Shown: positions 8,053 to 15,851 of the stretch, one piece after another
Position numbering within the stretch: the first letter of the stretch is position 1
Layout: each line of letters begins with the position of its first letter
Assembly: GCA_944380395.1 (NCBI GenBank)
Contig: CALWHM010000013.1
Coordinates: forward strand, 1 to 48,975
Origin: an uncultured Clostridia bacterium
GTDB lineage: Bacteria > Bacillota > Clostridia > Christensenellales > UBA3700
Length of the DNA stretch: 48,975 nt
Direction: 5' to 3'
Made by a program: the position numbers and the translations under genes
Notes under the pieces: model-generated
Seen by the model: the letters and a program-made list of their open reading frames with translations, nothing else
Told to the model about the DNA's origin: nothing
Databases searched by the model: none

Positions 8053-9222
8053 CTACTCCGAAGCGGGCGTTTCCGCAGACGGCGCGCCCGATTGAGATTT
8101 TTTGCGTCTGCGGCGCTTTTTCTTCTTTTTTTCGCCGCTCTCTTCTGCCGCGGGCTGTGCTGCGGGCTTTTTCCCCGTCCTGTCCCCTATCGTGAATTTG
8201 AGCGGTTTACCGTATGCCACCGCGGGAAGGGATACCATTTTATCCAAGGAAAAATTAGCCGCCTCCGGCATATCCTCTTCCGTGATATGTAACATCTGCC
8301 TGAACTGCTCCATTGTGACAAACTGCACGCGCTTGGAAAGCTTGGCGTCCGCGCGAATGGCTTTTTCTCGCGTGCATTGTTCATCGTCCGCACACACCAG
8401 CACATTGCAGCGCATGGCGTTGCGCGTGTATCTGCCGCCCAGCTCAAAACATTTTTTCGCAAAGTAGCCGCACATATCCGCATTGTCGCGTTCGAATTTT
8501 CTGGACATGCAAAAGCGTTTGCCTTCCAACTCCCCGCCCTGCGCGGAATGAAGCGTTTTTATGTACTCTTCCAAAAGCCTCTGCAAAAACCGCTTGCTGC
8601 GCGTGACGGATACGCCGTTCATCGTTATCTCGAAATTTTCTATCTCTCCCGTGCATTCGGGATTGTCCGAAAGTAGCTTATAAAGCGATACGTGTTTTTG
8701 CTGACATATAATGCGCACGAACTCCATCGTCGCCCACGCGTCGTCGTCGGAGCGGTGCAGGTGTTCGGGGTGGATATCGAACTCCTCGCAAATGCGCGCC
8801 AAGCCCACCTGCGAACCGCTGCCGTTTTGCACGAACTTTTTATAGATGAGCTGACTGTCCCCGAAGCGGTAATTTATGCAGGGGAATTTATAGCGCTTGC
8901 ATTGATAAGCCAAATGCTTTACGTCGTTGAGAATGCTGTGCCCCATAACTATCTGATCGGGCTCTTCCAGCATATACTTTATCTTTTCGTAGAACTTATC
9001 GAACTTGGGCTGAGCGCGGAAATACTCTTCCGGATAAGCAAGTTCTATCTCCGGTCTGCCCTCTTTTCTTCTCAAATAAAAACGCGAAGCGGGATTCATC
9101 ACTATGTCTTCTTTTTTAAGCACGTTGAACTGCTCGTCCGTGATTACATAGCCGAACGAACAAATCTTTCCCTCGCCGTTAAAACAATTGGAACATTCCA
9201 CATCGTAAAATAAATATCGCAT
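8053..9222 (-). CDS. DEDD-family 3'-5' exonuclease with BRCT-like domain and basic tail
   Basis: The first 175 residues form a DnaQ-like exonuclease: D7 and E9 in FYDVEC, D100 in GHSILNDV, and H156 with the Asp cluster at 159-161. Residues about 232-312 read as a BRCT domain (GKRFCMSR, then a GGRYTRNAMRCNVLV core and a VTMEQF end). The tail from about 350 is Lys/Arg-rich with seven or more consecutive basic residues near 365-375. The sequence suggests DNA repair or processing of nicked DNA. It is first in the exonuclease-trmN6-rsmI-acyltransferase operon. The start is fixed because the catalytic Asp is residue 7. No Shine-Dalgarno precedes it and the promoter lies almost against the ATG. Confidence 0.85.
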   Translation of the reverse strand: MRYLFYDVECSNCFNGEGKICSFGYVITDEQFNVLKKEDIVMNPASRFYLRRKEGRPEIELAYPEEYFRAQPKFDKFYEKIKYMLEEPDQIVMGHSILNDVKHLAYQCKRYKFPCINYRFGDSQLIYKKFVQNGSGSQVGLARICEEFDIHPEHLHRSDDDAWATMEFVRIICQQKHVSLYKLLSDNPECTGEIENFEITMNGVSVTRSKRFLQRLLEEYIKTLHSAQGGELEGKRFCMSRKFERDNADMCGYFAKKCFELGGRYTRNAMRCNVLVCADDEQCTREKAIRADAKLSKRVQFVTMEQFRQMLHITEEDMPEAANFSLDKMVSLPAVAYGKPLKFTIGDRTGKKPAAQPAAEESGEKKKKKRRRRKKSQSGAPSAETPASE

Positions 9223-9231
9223 AACGGATAT

Positions 9232-9260
9232 ATTATAAACGCTTATACCTCAATTGTCAA
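9232..9260 (-). promoter_or_regulatory. Consensus sigma-A promoter giving a near-leaderless mRNA
   Basis: Leftward TTGACA (9260-9255) and TATAAT (9237-9232) are spaced by exactly 17 bases. The -10 box ends 9 bases before the ATG at 9222, so transcription should begin within about 3 bases of the start codon. Confidence 0.88.
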
Positions 9261-9295
9261 GCGTGAGCAGACGGCGCTTCCGCCGCAAACAAAAA

Positions 9296-9315
9296 GGAAG
9301 CGGCAAGCCGCCTCC
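9296..9315 (-). terminator. Terminator of the ABC transporter gene
   Basis: An 8-bp stem with one G-T pair on the leftward strand (GGAGGCGG, loop CTTG, CCGCTTCC) is followed by T5. It lies 22 bases beyond the stop and just before the next operon's promoter. Confidence 0.75.
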
Positions 9316-9337
9316 CGTTTTGTTTTGCAAGAATATC

Positions 9338-12300
9338 TCACAGCGCTCTTATGCTTTCCACGGGCACTTTTCTTGCCGCGAGGATCACGGGGAGCACCGT
9401 GCCTATAAAGGCTACCACAAGCGTCATTCCGAATACGATAAGCGCGTTTACGATTCCGAAGTTGAGCAGCTCTATGGCTATTGCGGAGGTTACGGTCATC
9501 TTATTGATGATGACGCACGCCGCAAACGCACCGATGATCGCGAGTATGCCGCAGATAACGGCTATCATAATGCTTTCGCATATGAATATCTTGAACACGT
9601 CCGAGCCTCTGGCGCCGACCGCACGCAGGATACCTATTTCCTTGCGTTTATCGGAGATGGATACAGAGATGTAGTTGAACAGCAAAAGCGCGCTCAATCC
9701 CGCAAGCACTCCGCCGACTATGCCGAAGATAAGCGTAAGGCTTTCAAACATAGAAGCGCTACTGCTTGCTTCGTCGTAAACGCTGTTGCCCATCATCACA
9801 TAGCGCGCGCTTTCGTCCTCCGCGCCGTCGGGTGAGAGCATATACATAAGCGCGTCGTAAGAGGTGTTATCCAGATTGGTCAGGATCGCGTTGTAACGCG
9901 CGTTCTCGGGGCGGACGTAATCGGATATGGACTCCTGAATGCTTTGGTTGTAAGACGCGCCCTTCTCCCCCAGCATTTCCAGCGTTTCGGAATTGAGAAC
10001 ATATTGGTAACTCCAGCCGCCGGAAGCTTTGAAATATACGCCCGCTACATTGAGCACGTTGCTTTCGTTCAATTCAGAACCCAAATAGATTTTATCGTAA
10101 GCCTGCACGCGCTCACTAAAAGTCTCGCGATATTCCCTGTTGACATCTGAAAGCACAACGCTGTCCCATTTTTCGGATATCTGTTTAAGGACGTCTTTTA
10201 CATCGTTAAAAGTAAAGTCTTTGCCATAGCTGCCGTTGCAATAGTCACGCACACTCAAAAATGTTTCCCGATCTTCTTCCGACAAAGTGGTTTCATATGT
10301 TATCGTCTGCACATAGCCGTCGATTTCATACGTTTCCACCGCCGAATTCAACAAACTATCTATCATATTGCCAAACGTCGACGCGGGAATTATGACCTCT
10401 CCCTTCTTCAACCCGTCAAAGGATATCTCCTCCCCGTTAAAGGAGTACGCTTCTAAGTCGGAAGAAACATTTGACGAAAGCAAAACTTCCATTGAGGTAT
10501 TTGTGTAATTCATCGACGTGACAGCGTGGGAATATGTCATATCCACATATATAATGTTGCTGTTGCCGTATCCGTCGTAGTCGAGCATATCAATGTGCGC
10601 GTCTATGAACGCGGGCGCAACATAGAACAGACAATGGAAGGACGCCGACATTTCCGCTTGAAGTTTATATGAGTTTTGGTTGTAATTGTTACCGCCTATT
10701 CCGCCTTCCTGTCTGAGGCTGTCGAATTTCTGCGGAACTTCACCAACGTCGTATACGGCGGTTATGGTCAGAAATTCACCATCGGAGTCTCCGTTATAAA
10801 TTTTCAATTGTGCCCCTAGGATATCCTCATCTACGCCCTGCATATTTTCCTTCGGCTCAAATCCGACGGTTTCGTTGCCGTTATTGTCGTTATCGGGGCG
10901 AATGCCTCCGGCGGATACGATAAGTTCGTAAGTATATTTTGATATCGCCACTTCATCTGCGGCAACGGGCGCACGGCCGCATAAAATATACCCGTCCCCG
11001 AAGTTGCGGCGCATAAATTCCTCGCTCGCGTCCGTAAATCCTATAGGTATGGCTGAATAATACGGGTCGTTGCTTGAGTTGACATTACCGAACATTATCC
11101 TCGATTTACTGATACTGCCCAAAACTCCCGCATAATCTATGCCGTAGCCGCTGTTATTGTACTTGGCGATATCTTCCGACGTGAAAGTCCCGGATATCTG
11201 CGTTTCCCACTCGCTTACAGATTCCGTCTTTTCTCCTCCGGAATAATCTATATTAGTGTTTTGTATCTTTCCGTCATATTGCTTTTCTATCATAAAAGTG
11301 TGGTAATCCTGACCTTCCAGCGCGCTTGCCACGGAATAATTCATATCGTACATCATCATTGTGGAGAGCACGCCGAACAGCCCGAACGCCACCACGGTTA
11401 TGATTATGGTTAATATCAGGCGCACGGGCTTGGTTTTAAGTCCGCTTGCACCCATACGCAGCGCGTGCCCGAACGGCAGGCGCGATTTTATGAACTTGGT
11501 GGACTTGCCGTCATACTCCTTTAATTGTATGTCCTTGGACATGGTTTCGGAAAAATATTCGCTGCTACCCTCGTCCGTGATATTATTGGAGCGCTTGAAG
11601 TTTTCCACCTTCTTTTCATCGGCGGAGATTATCGTTTCGCTGCCTGCGGGCGCGTTTTCTATCACGGAGCGTATTTTTTCCAGCTCTTCGTCCGTGAGCC
11701 TTGCTCCGCCGCGCACGCGCAGGGTATCTTCCGCTATCAAGCTCACGTTTTCGCTCACCTGCTTGGCTTCGGCGTAATTTTTCGTCACGTCGGAGATTAT
11801 CTTTCCGTCCTTCATCTCCACTATTCTGTCGCCGTATTGCTCGGCAAAGTCCAAATCGTGAGAAACAATGATGACCAGCTTTTCCTTGGACAGCTTTTTC
11901 AGCGTGTCCATAATGTCCTTGCCCGTCTTGGAATCCAGCGCGCCCGTGGGTTCGTCCGCCATTATTATCTCCGGGTCTTTGATGAGTGCGCGCGCTATGG
12001 CAACCCTCTGCTTTTGACCGCCGGAAAGCGTGTTGGGCTTGCGGTGACCGTAACCGCTCAGATCCACCTTTTCAAGCAGAGCTTCCACCGCCGCTTTGTC
12101 GTTCTTTTTGCCCTGCAATTGCAGCGCAAGCGCGATGTTTTGCTCCACGTTGAATTCGCTTAAAATGTTGTACTCCTGAAAGATAAAACCGATGAACGTG
12201 TTGCGGTAGCTGTCAAAGTCGGCAGCCGTAAAGTCCTTACTGCTTTTACCCTTCACTATTATTTCACCGCTGTCCGGACGATCGAGTCCGCCGGTGACGT

Positions 12301-12448
12301 TGAGCAGCGTGGACTTACCCGAACCGCTCTTACCCAAAATGAACACCATTCCGCGTTCGGGGAAATCTATGCTTACCCCGTCCAGCGCCTTGGTGACCAC
12401 TCCGCCTTTTGCCTTGTAAGATTTTGTCAGATCTCTTACGGATAACAT
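9338..12448 (-). CDS. ABC transporter with fused ATPase and FtsX/MacB-type permease
   Basis: The 1036-residue protein begins with a MacB/LolD-like ATPase: Walker A GKSGSGKS (39-46), signature LSGGQ (141-145), Walker B IIMADE (161-166) and switch H197. A cytoplasmic linker follows, then a first membrane segment near residue 337, a large extracytoplasmic region of about 500 residues rich in Asn, Ser and Tyr, and three C-terminal membrane segments in FtsX order. Such fused proteins act in antimicrobial-peptide resistance, lipoprotein handling or peptide export; the substrate is not evident. An AAGGAG site lies 10 bases upstream of the ATG. No two-component genes adjoin it. Confidence 0.9.
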   Translation of the reverse strand: MLSVRDLTKSYKAKGGVVTKALDGVSIDFPERGMVFILGKSGSGKSTLLNVTGGLDRPDSGEIIVKGKSSKDFTAADFDSYRNTFIGFIFQEYNILSEFNVEQNIALALQLQGKKNDKAAVEALLEKVDLSGYGHRKPNTLSGGQKQRVAIARALIKDPEIIMADEPTGALDSKTGKDIMDTLKKLSKEKLVIIVSHDLDFAEQYGDRIVEMKDGKIISDVTKNYAEAKQVSENVSLIAEDTLRVRGGARLTDEELEKIRSVIENAPAGSETIISADEKKVENFKRSNNITDEGSSEYFSETMSKDIQLKEYDGKSTKFIKSRLPFGHALRMGASGLKTKPVRLILTIIITVVAFGLFGVLSTMMMYDMNYSVASALEGQDYHTFMIEKQYDGKIQNTNIDYSGGEKTESVSEWETQISGTFTSEDIAKYNNSGYGIDYAGVLGSISKSRIMFGNVNSSNDPYYSAIPIGFTDASEEFMRRNFGDGYILCGRAPVAADEVAISKYTYELIVSAGGIRPDNDNNGNETVGFEPKENMQGVDEDILGAQLKIYNGDSDGEFLTITAVYDVGEVPQKFDSLRQEGGIGGNNYNQNSYKLQAEMSASFHCLFYVAPAFIDAHIDMLDYDGYGNSNIIYVDMTYSHAVTSMNYTNTSMEVLLSSNVSSDLEAYSFNGEEISFDGLKKGEVIIPASTFGNMIDSLLNSAVETYEIDGYVQTITYETTLSEEDRETFLSVRDYCNGSYGKDFTFNDVKDVLKQISEKWDSVVLSDVNREYRETFSERVQAYDKIYLGSELNESNVLNVAGVYFKASGGWSYQYVLNSETLEMLGEKGASYNQSIQESISDYVRPENARYNAILTNLDNTSYDALMYMLSPDGAEDESARYVMMGNSVYDEASSSASMFESLTLIFGIVGGVLAGLSALLLFNYISVSISDKRKEIGILRAVGARGSDVFKIFICESIMIAVICGILAIIGAFAACVIINKMTVTSAIAIELLNFGIVNALIVFGMTLVVAFIGTVLPVILAARKVPVESIRAL

Positions 12449-12500
12449 CAGTCATTTTCTCCTTGTAATTTTTATGGGAAATTGCCCCTACCTAAAAACA

Positions 12501-12531
12501 ATTATAAACCTTATTGGGGGGGGTAGCGCAA
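12501..12531 (-). promoter_or_regulatory. Candidate ABC transporter promoter with a G8 tract in its spacer
   Basis: Leftward TTGCGC (12531-12526) and TATAAT (12506-12501) are 19 bases apart. The spacer contains eight consecutive C on the leftward strand (G at 12516-12523). Loss of one or two bases would bring the spacing to the optimum. Confidence 0.55.
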
Positions 12532-12612
12532 GCGTTTGAACGCGATTTTTATCTTAATTATATTAAATAAGCTTGAAAAACCGCTTGCGGCGCTTAATTA
12601 TTCGCCATTCCC

Positions 12613-12641
12613 TTGACAGGGGCACGAATTATTGATATAAT
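12613..12641 (+). promoter_or_regulatory. Consensus sigma-A promoter of the T-box-cysE-cysS operon
   Basis: TTGACA (12613-12618) and TATAAT (12636-12641) are spaced by exactly 17 bases, placing the transcript start near 12648, just before the T-box leader. Confidence 0.88.
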
Positions 12642-12647
12642 TCATAT

Positions 12648-12877
12648 AAATGAACAATATGGCTTTAGCGTGCCAAGAGTAGCGCAAACTATCCCTCAGA
12701 GAGAGGCGGTCAGCGGCTGAAAGCCGCCTTGGGTAACGGGCGTGAAGTGCGGGCGCGCTGCCTTGCGGAGGAAATGCCGCACGGGTTTGCCCGTTACAGC
12801 AAAGGCAAGGTGGGGCGAAAGCTCAATCAAAGTGGAACCGCGCGGACGCGTCTTTGAAAAAGGACGGTCCGTTTTTT
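12648..12877 (+). ncRNA. T-box leader, cysteine-specific
   Basis: This leader senses uncharged tRNA-Cys by cotranscriptional antitermination. The T-box core AGTGGAACCGCG is at 12831-12842. Stem I carries AGTA (12678-12681) on its 5' side and GAA (12744-12746) on its 3' side, followed after one base by TGC (12748-12750), a Cys codon in the specifier position. The terminator alternative is a two-part stem at 12843-12871 with a GAAA loop and T6 at 12872-12877. The downstream genes, serine acetyltransferase and cysteinyl-tRNA synthetase, agree with the specifier. Confidence 0.92.
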
Positions 12878-12888
12878 ATGAGGTGCAT

Positions 12889-13533
12889 ATGGGCAAGATA
12901 AAGGACGATTTGAACGCCGCCATGGCAAAAGATCCCGCGGCGCGCAGCAAGCTGGAAGTGTTTTTCACATACGGCGGCTTTCGCGCGCTGTTCAGGCATA
13001 GGCGTGCGCATTGGTTTTATAAGCATGGTTTTAAGCGCATAGCGCAGATAATTTCGGCGCGCACGCGCAAATTGACGGGCGTGGACATCCACCCCGCGGC
13101 GGAGATAGCCGGCGGCGTATTCATCGACCACGGCGTGGGCGTGGTGATAGGCGAAACGGCGGTCGTGGGGCGCGACGTGCTTATATATCAGGGCGTGACG
13201 CTGGGCGGCACGGGCAAGGACACGGGCAAGCGCCACCCTACCATAGAAGAAGGCGTAATGCTGTCCGCGGGCGCGAAAGTGCTGGGACCCATCACGGTGG
13301 GCGCGCACAGCAAAGTGGGCGCGGGAAGCGTGGTGTTAAAGGACGTGCCCCCGCATTGCACGGTGGTGGGCGTGCCCGGACGGATAGTCAAGCAAAAAGA
13401 CAAGCGGGTGGAAGACCAGAATCAACAGCTTCCCGACCCCGTGCAGGAAGAGATAAGGCGGCTGCGCGAAAGGCTGGACAGGCTGGAAGGCAGGGCTGCA
13501 AGCGCGGCAAAACGCCAAGCGGACGAAGAATGA
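12889..13533 (+). CDS. cysE: Serine O-acetyltransferase
   Basis: CysE makes O-acetylserine from serine and acetyl-CoA, the first committed step to cysteine. The 214-residue protein has the short helical N-terminal domain (DPAARSKLEVFFTYGGF) and a left-handed beta-helix with hexapeptide repeats (about residues 70-170), including DIHPAAEIAGG, FIDHGVGVVIGE and VTLGGTGK. The C-terminal tail is an unusual Arg/Glu/Ala-rich helical segment. I chose the ATG at 12889 because the same frame upstream runs through the T-box terminator; GAGGTG lies close upstream with a short 3-base spacing. It is followed by cysS after 12 bases. Confidence 0.93.
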   Translation: MGKIKDDLNAAMAKDPAARSKLEVFFTYGGFRALFRHRRAHWFYKHGFKRIAQIISARTRKLTGVDIHPAAEIAGGVFIDHGVGVVIGETAVVGRDVLIYQGVTLGGTGKDTGKRHPTIEEGVMLSAGAKVLGPITVGAHSKVGAGSVVLKDVPPHCTVVGVPGRIVKQKDKRVEDQNQQLPDPVQEEIRRLRERLDRLEGRAASAAKRQADEE

Positions 13534-13545
13534 CAGGAGGAGCAT

Positions 13546-14940
13546 ATGCTTAGAATATACAACACCTTGACAAGGCAAAAAGAAGATTTTGTGCCCATTC
13601 ACGAGGGCAAGGCTTATATGTACAGCTGCGGACCCACGGTGTACAACTATGCGCACATAGGCAACTTGCGCACGTACATCTTTATGGACTTGTTCCGCCG
13701 CACGCTCAAATACGACGGCTACAAATTAAAAGGCGTGATGAACATAACGGACGTGGGTCACCTGCTCTCCGACGGCGACACGGGCGAAGATAAAATGCAA
13801 AAAGCTTCCCGCGAGCAGAAAAAAACGCCGTGGGAAATAGCCGCCTATTATACGGACGTATTTTTCACCGACTTGAAGAAATTGAACATAGGCAAGCCGG
13901 AGATAATAGCCAAAGCCACCGATCACATTCAGGAGATGATAGATTACGTGCAGAAATTGGTGGATAAGGGTTACGGCTACGAAATAGACGACGGCATTTA
14001 CTTTGATATAGGCAAATTCCCCGGCTACGGCAAACTCTCCCGCCTCAGCTTGGAAGATCAACAAGCGGGCGCGCGCGTGGAAGTGAACAGCCAGAAGCGC
14101 CACCCCGCGGACTTTGCGCTGTGGAAAAAGGCGGAGCCGGAACATATTATGCAATGGCAAAGCCCTTGGGGTATGGGCTATCCCGGCTGGCACATAGAGT
14201 GCAGCGCAATGAGCTTGAAATATTTGGGTATGCCCTTTGATATACACACTGGCGGCGTGGACCACATTCCCGTCCACCACGAAAACGAAATTGCACAAAA
14301 TGAAGCGCTCACCGGCAAAAAGAGCGTTAACTATTGGGTGCACGGCGAATTTATGCTTGTGAATAACGGCAAGATGAGCAAGTCCTTGGGCAACACTTAC
14401 CGCATTTCCGACCTTGAAGAGCGCGGCTATAACGCCCTTGACTTCCGCTACTTCTGCCTGAACACGCATTACCGCAAAAAATTGAACTTCACCTTTGAAG
14501 GGCTGGACGCGGCTAAGGCGGCTTATTCGCGCCTTCTTGCGCTCGTATACAAGCATAAAACCGCACCCGCAAGCGGAGATACCGCCCTTGCGGACAAGTA
14601 TGTGGAGCAATTCAAGCAAGCAATTGACGACGATCTCAACGTTCCCCTCGCCCTTGGCATTTTGTGGACGATGATGAAGGAAAAGCCCGCCAAAGAGCTG
14701 TTTACAGCCGCCCTAGAATTTGATAAAGTGCTTGGGCTGGACCTTGACAAGGCGCAAGCGCCCAAGGAAGAGGAACAGAATATAGACGTTCCGCAAGACG
14801 TTCTTGCCCTGTGTGAAGAGCGCAAAGCCGCAAAAGCTTCCCGCGATTGGGCAAAAGCGGACGCCTTGCGCGCTCAAATAGCGGAAAAAGGCTATAAAGT
14901 CATAGATAAAAAGGACGGCTATACCGTGGAAAAAGCTTGA
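13546..14940 (+). CDS. cysS: Cysteinyl-tRNA synthetase
   Basis: The 464-residue class I synthetase charges tRNA-Cys. It shows the HIGH-type motif as AHIGN (near residue 37), the zinc-site Cys at 28 in [18 protein letters not shown], the HTGGVDH segment and KMSKS near residue 280. An AGGAGG site lies 6 bases before the ATG. It is cotranscribed with cysE, so both respond to tRNA-Cys charging through the T-box. Length and motifs are normal. Confidence 0.97.
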   Translation: MLRIYNTLTRQKEDFVPIHEGKAYMYSCGPTVYNYAHIGNLRTYIFMDLFRRTLKYDGYKLKGVMNITDVGHLLSDGDTGEDKMQKASREQKKTPWEIAAYYTDVFFTDLKKLNIGKPEIIAKATDHIQEMIDYVQKLVDKGYGYEIDDGIYFDIGKFPGYGKLSRLSLEDQQAGARVEVNSQKRHPADFALWKKAEPEHIMQWQSPWGMGYPGWHIECSAMSLKYLGMPFDIHTGGVDHIPVHHENEIAQNEALTGKKSVNYWVHGEFMLVNNGKMSKSLGNTYRISDLEERGYNALDFRYFCLNTHYRKKLNFTFEGLDAAKAAYSRLLALVYKHKTAPASGDTALADKYVEQFKQAIDDDLNVPLALGILWTMMKEKPAKELFTAALEFDKVLGLDLDKAQAPKEEEQNIDVPQDVLALCEERKAAKASRDWAKADALRAQIAEKGYKVIDKKDGYTVEKA

Positions 14941-14969
14941 TTTTCCCGCGCAAAATTTAAGTTCCTTAT

Positions 14970-14998
14970 GCGTCGAATATATTATATATATTCGGCGC
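14970..14998 (+). terminator. Terminator of the cysE-cysS operon
   Basis: A 13-bp stem with one G-T pair and a 3-base loop begins 30 bases after the cysS stop and is followed by T6 at 15001-15006. Confidence 0.85.
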
Positions 14999-15061
14999 TG
15001 TTTTTTGAATTTTATATCCGCCCTGCCCTTTTTTGACAACGCTCCCGCAATTATGGCATAT

Positions 15062-15070
15062 TGGTATAAT
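15062..15070 (+). promoter_or_regulatory. Candidate extended -10 promoter into the noncoding block
   Basis: TGGTATAAT is an extended -10 element with TATAAT at 15065-15070. No good -35 is at 17 bases; a TTGACA occurs at 15033-15038, which is too far. It would transcribe rightwards into the palindrome-rich region. Confidence 0.35.
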
Positions 15071-15097
15071 TGATAACTATATGTTATGCAACTGCGC

Positions 15098-15121
15098 AAA
15101 ATTTTAAATATTTAAAATTTT
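15098..15121. repeat. 24-bp perfect A/T palindrome, copy 1
   Basis: The sequence reads the same on both strands, with AATTTTAAATATTTAAAATT as its core, and is followed by TATAACTATGG. A diverged copy lies at 15159-15179 and a 20-bp perfect copy with a similar right flank at 39716-39735. Confidence 0.7.
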
Positions 15122-15158
15122 ATAACTATGGGCTATAAAATCACATTGATTGTATCGG

Positions 15159-15179
15159 AAATTTTAAATTTTTAAAAAT
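15159..15179. repeat. Diverged copy 2 of the A/T palindrome
   Basis: AAATTTTAAATTTTTAAAA is followed within a few bases by ATAACTATGG, the same right flank as copy 1. The left flank TCGG resembles TCCG at the 39.7-kb copy. Confidence 0.55.
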
Positions 15180-15285
15180 GAATAACTATGGACAGCTCCG
15201 TAGTCCCGCAATTATTATAGTTATAAAATTCCATAATACCGGAATTTTCATCAACCAAGCGGGCACGCCTACCCCACTTTTATGC

Positions 15286-15310
15286 AAAATATGTGCAGTG
15301 CACATATTTT
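15286..15310. repeat. Palindrome AAAATATGTGCA-G-TGCACATATTTT, copy 1
   Basis: A 12-bp perfect inverted repeat surrounds one central base. It is followed by TAAG. A second copy lies 53 bases downstream. Confidence 0.75.
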
Positions 15311-15338
15311 TAAGCTTATCGTAATATTTGTGGCGCAG

Positions 15339-15359
15339 AATATGTGCAATGCACATATT
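15339..15359. repeat. Palindrome AATATGTGCA-A-TGCACATATT, copy 2
   Basis: A 10-bp inverted repeat around one base shares the core and the TTTTAAG right flank with copy 1. The pair could be protein binding sites; a one-base loop makes a simple RNA hairpin unlikely unless central pairs open. Confidence 0.75.
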
Positions 15360-15380
15360 TTTAAGGTTACTTATAGAATT

Positions 15381-15769
15381 TACATGCGGCGCCCCACCTT
15401 GTTAAACGCCGCAACCAACGGCACTGCGTAGAAGTGCCCTAATACAAGGAAAGGTGCCTTTTTCAATAAAATCAAGCGAAGCAAAACCACGCTTTTGCGA
15501 GCGTTACCCATAAAATTCGCTGTGCGGATTTTTCCGCTAGGACGGAAAGGGGTGAAGTTTTGCGGCAAACGCTTAGGCTCAACATGTTACCACTTGCCGC
15601 AAAACGAGGGGAAAACCACAGCGGAGCGTGTTGGGTTTTCCCTTAAAGCGTAGGCGCAAAGTGCCGTGTGAAGTTATCATTCGCTTTGATCATAACTTTA
15701 TCGCACGGCACTTTCAACCGGCGCCTAAGCGAAGCGCACACAGTATCACGCGCCTTATATGCGGCGCCC
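15381..15769. other. Structured noncoding block of consecutive hairpins, possible ncRNA or palindromic element
   Basis: This part of the cysS-metA convergent gap has no plausible gene but carries at least six inverted repeats in a row: 15386-15412 (6-bp stem), 15420-15438 (6 bp), 15481-15498 (6 bp), 15524-15537 (5 bp), 15557-15605 (12-bp perfect stem, 25-base loop), 15609-15642 (9 bp) and 15651-15727 (three tiers of 7, 11 and 6 bp). The block is bounded by a direct repeat ATGCGGCGCCC at 15384-15394 and 15759-15769. It matches no tmRNA, RNase P, 6S or SRP signature that I know. It may be a structured RNA on either strand or the remains of a small palindromic mobile element. Confidence 0.5.
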
Positions 15770-15800
15770 TCGTGGGCGGAAAAAGCGTGAGAAAAAATAA

Positions 15801-15821
15801 CGAGAGGCTTGCCGCCTCTCG
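15801..15821 (-). terminator. Terminator of the metY-metA transcript
   Basis: Read leftwards, CGAGAGGC, a 5-base loop and GCCTCTCG are followed by TTATTTTTTC. It begins 31 bases after the metA stop. The same stem core recurs in the terminator at 31948-31968. Confidence 0.85.
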
Positions 15822-15851
15822 GATATTTTAGAATCAGCTTTTTCGCCCCGA

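Noticed and set aside
12742-12888. Upstream extension of the cysE frame
   Set aside because: It runs through the T-box core and terminator, so it is leader RNA; the ATG at 12889 starts the conserved protein.
15098-15360. CRISPR array as an explanation for the repeats near 15.1-15.4 kb
   Set aside because: Only two or three copies exist, spacing is irregular and the units are palindromic A/T-rich sequences without a cas gene nearby.
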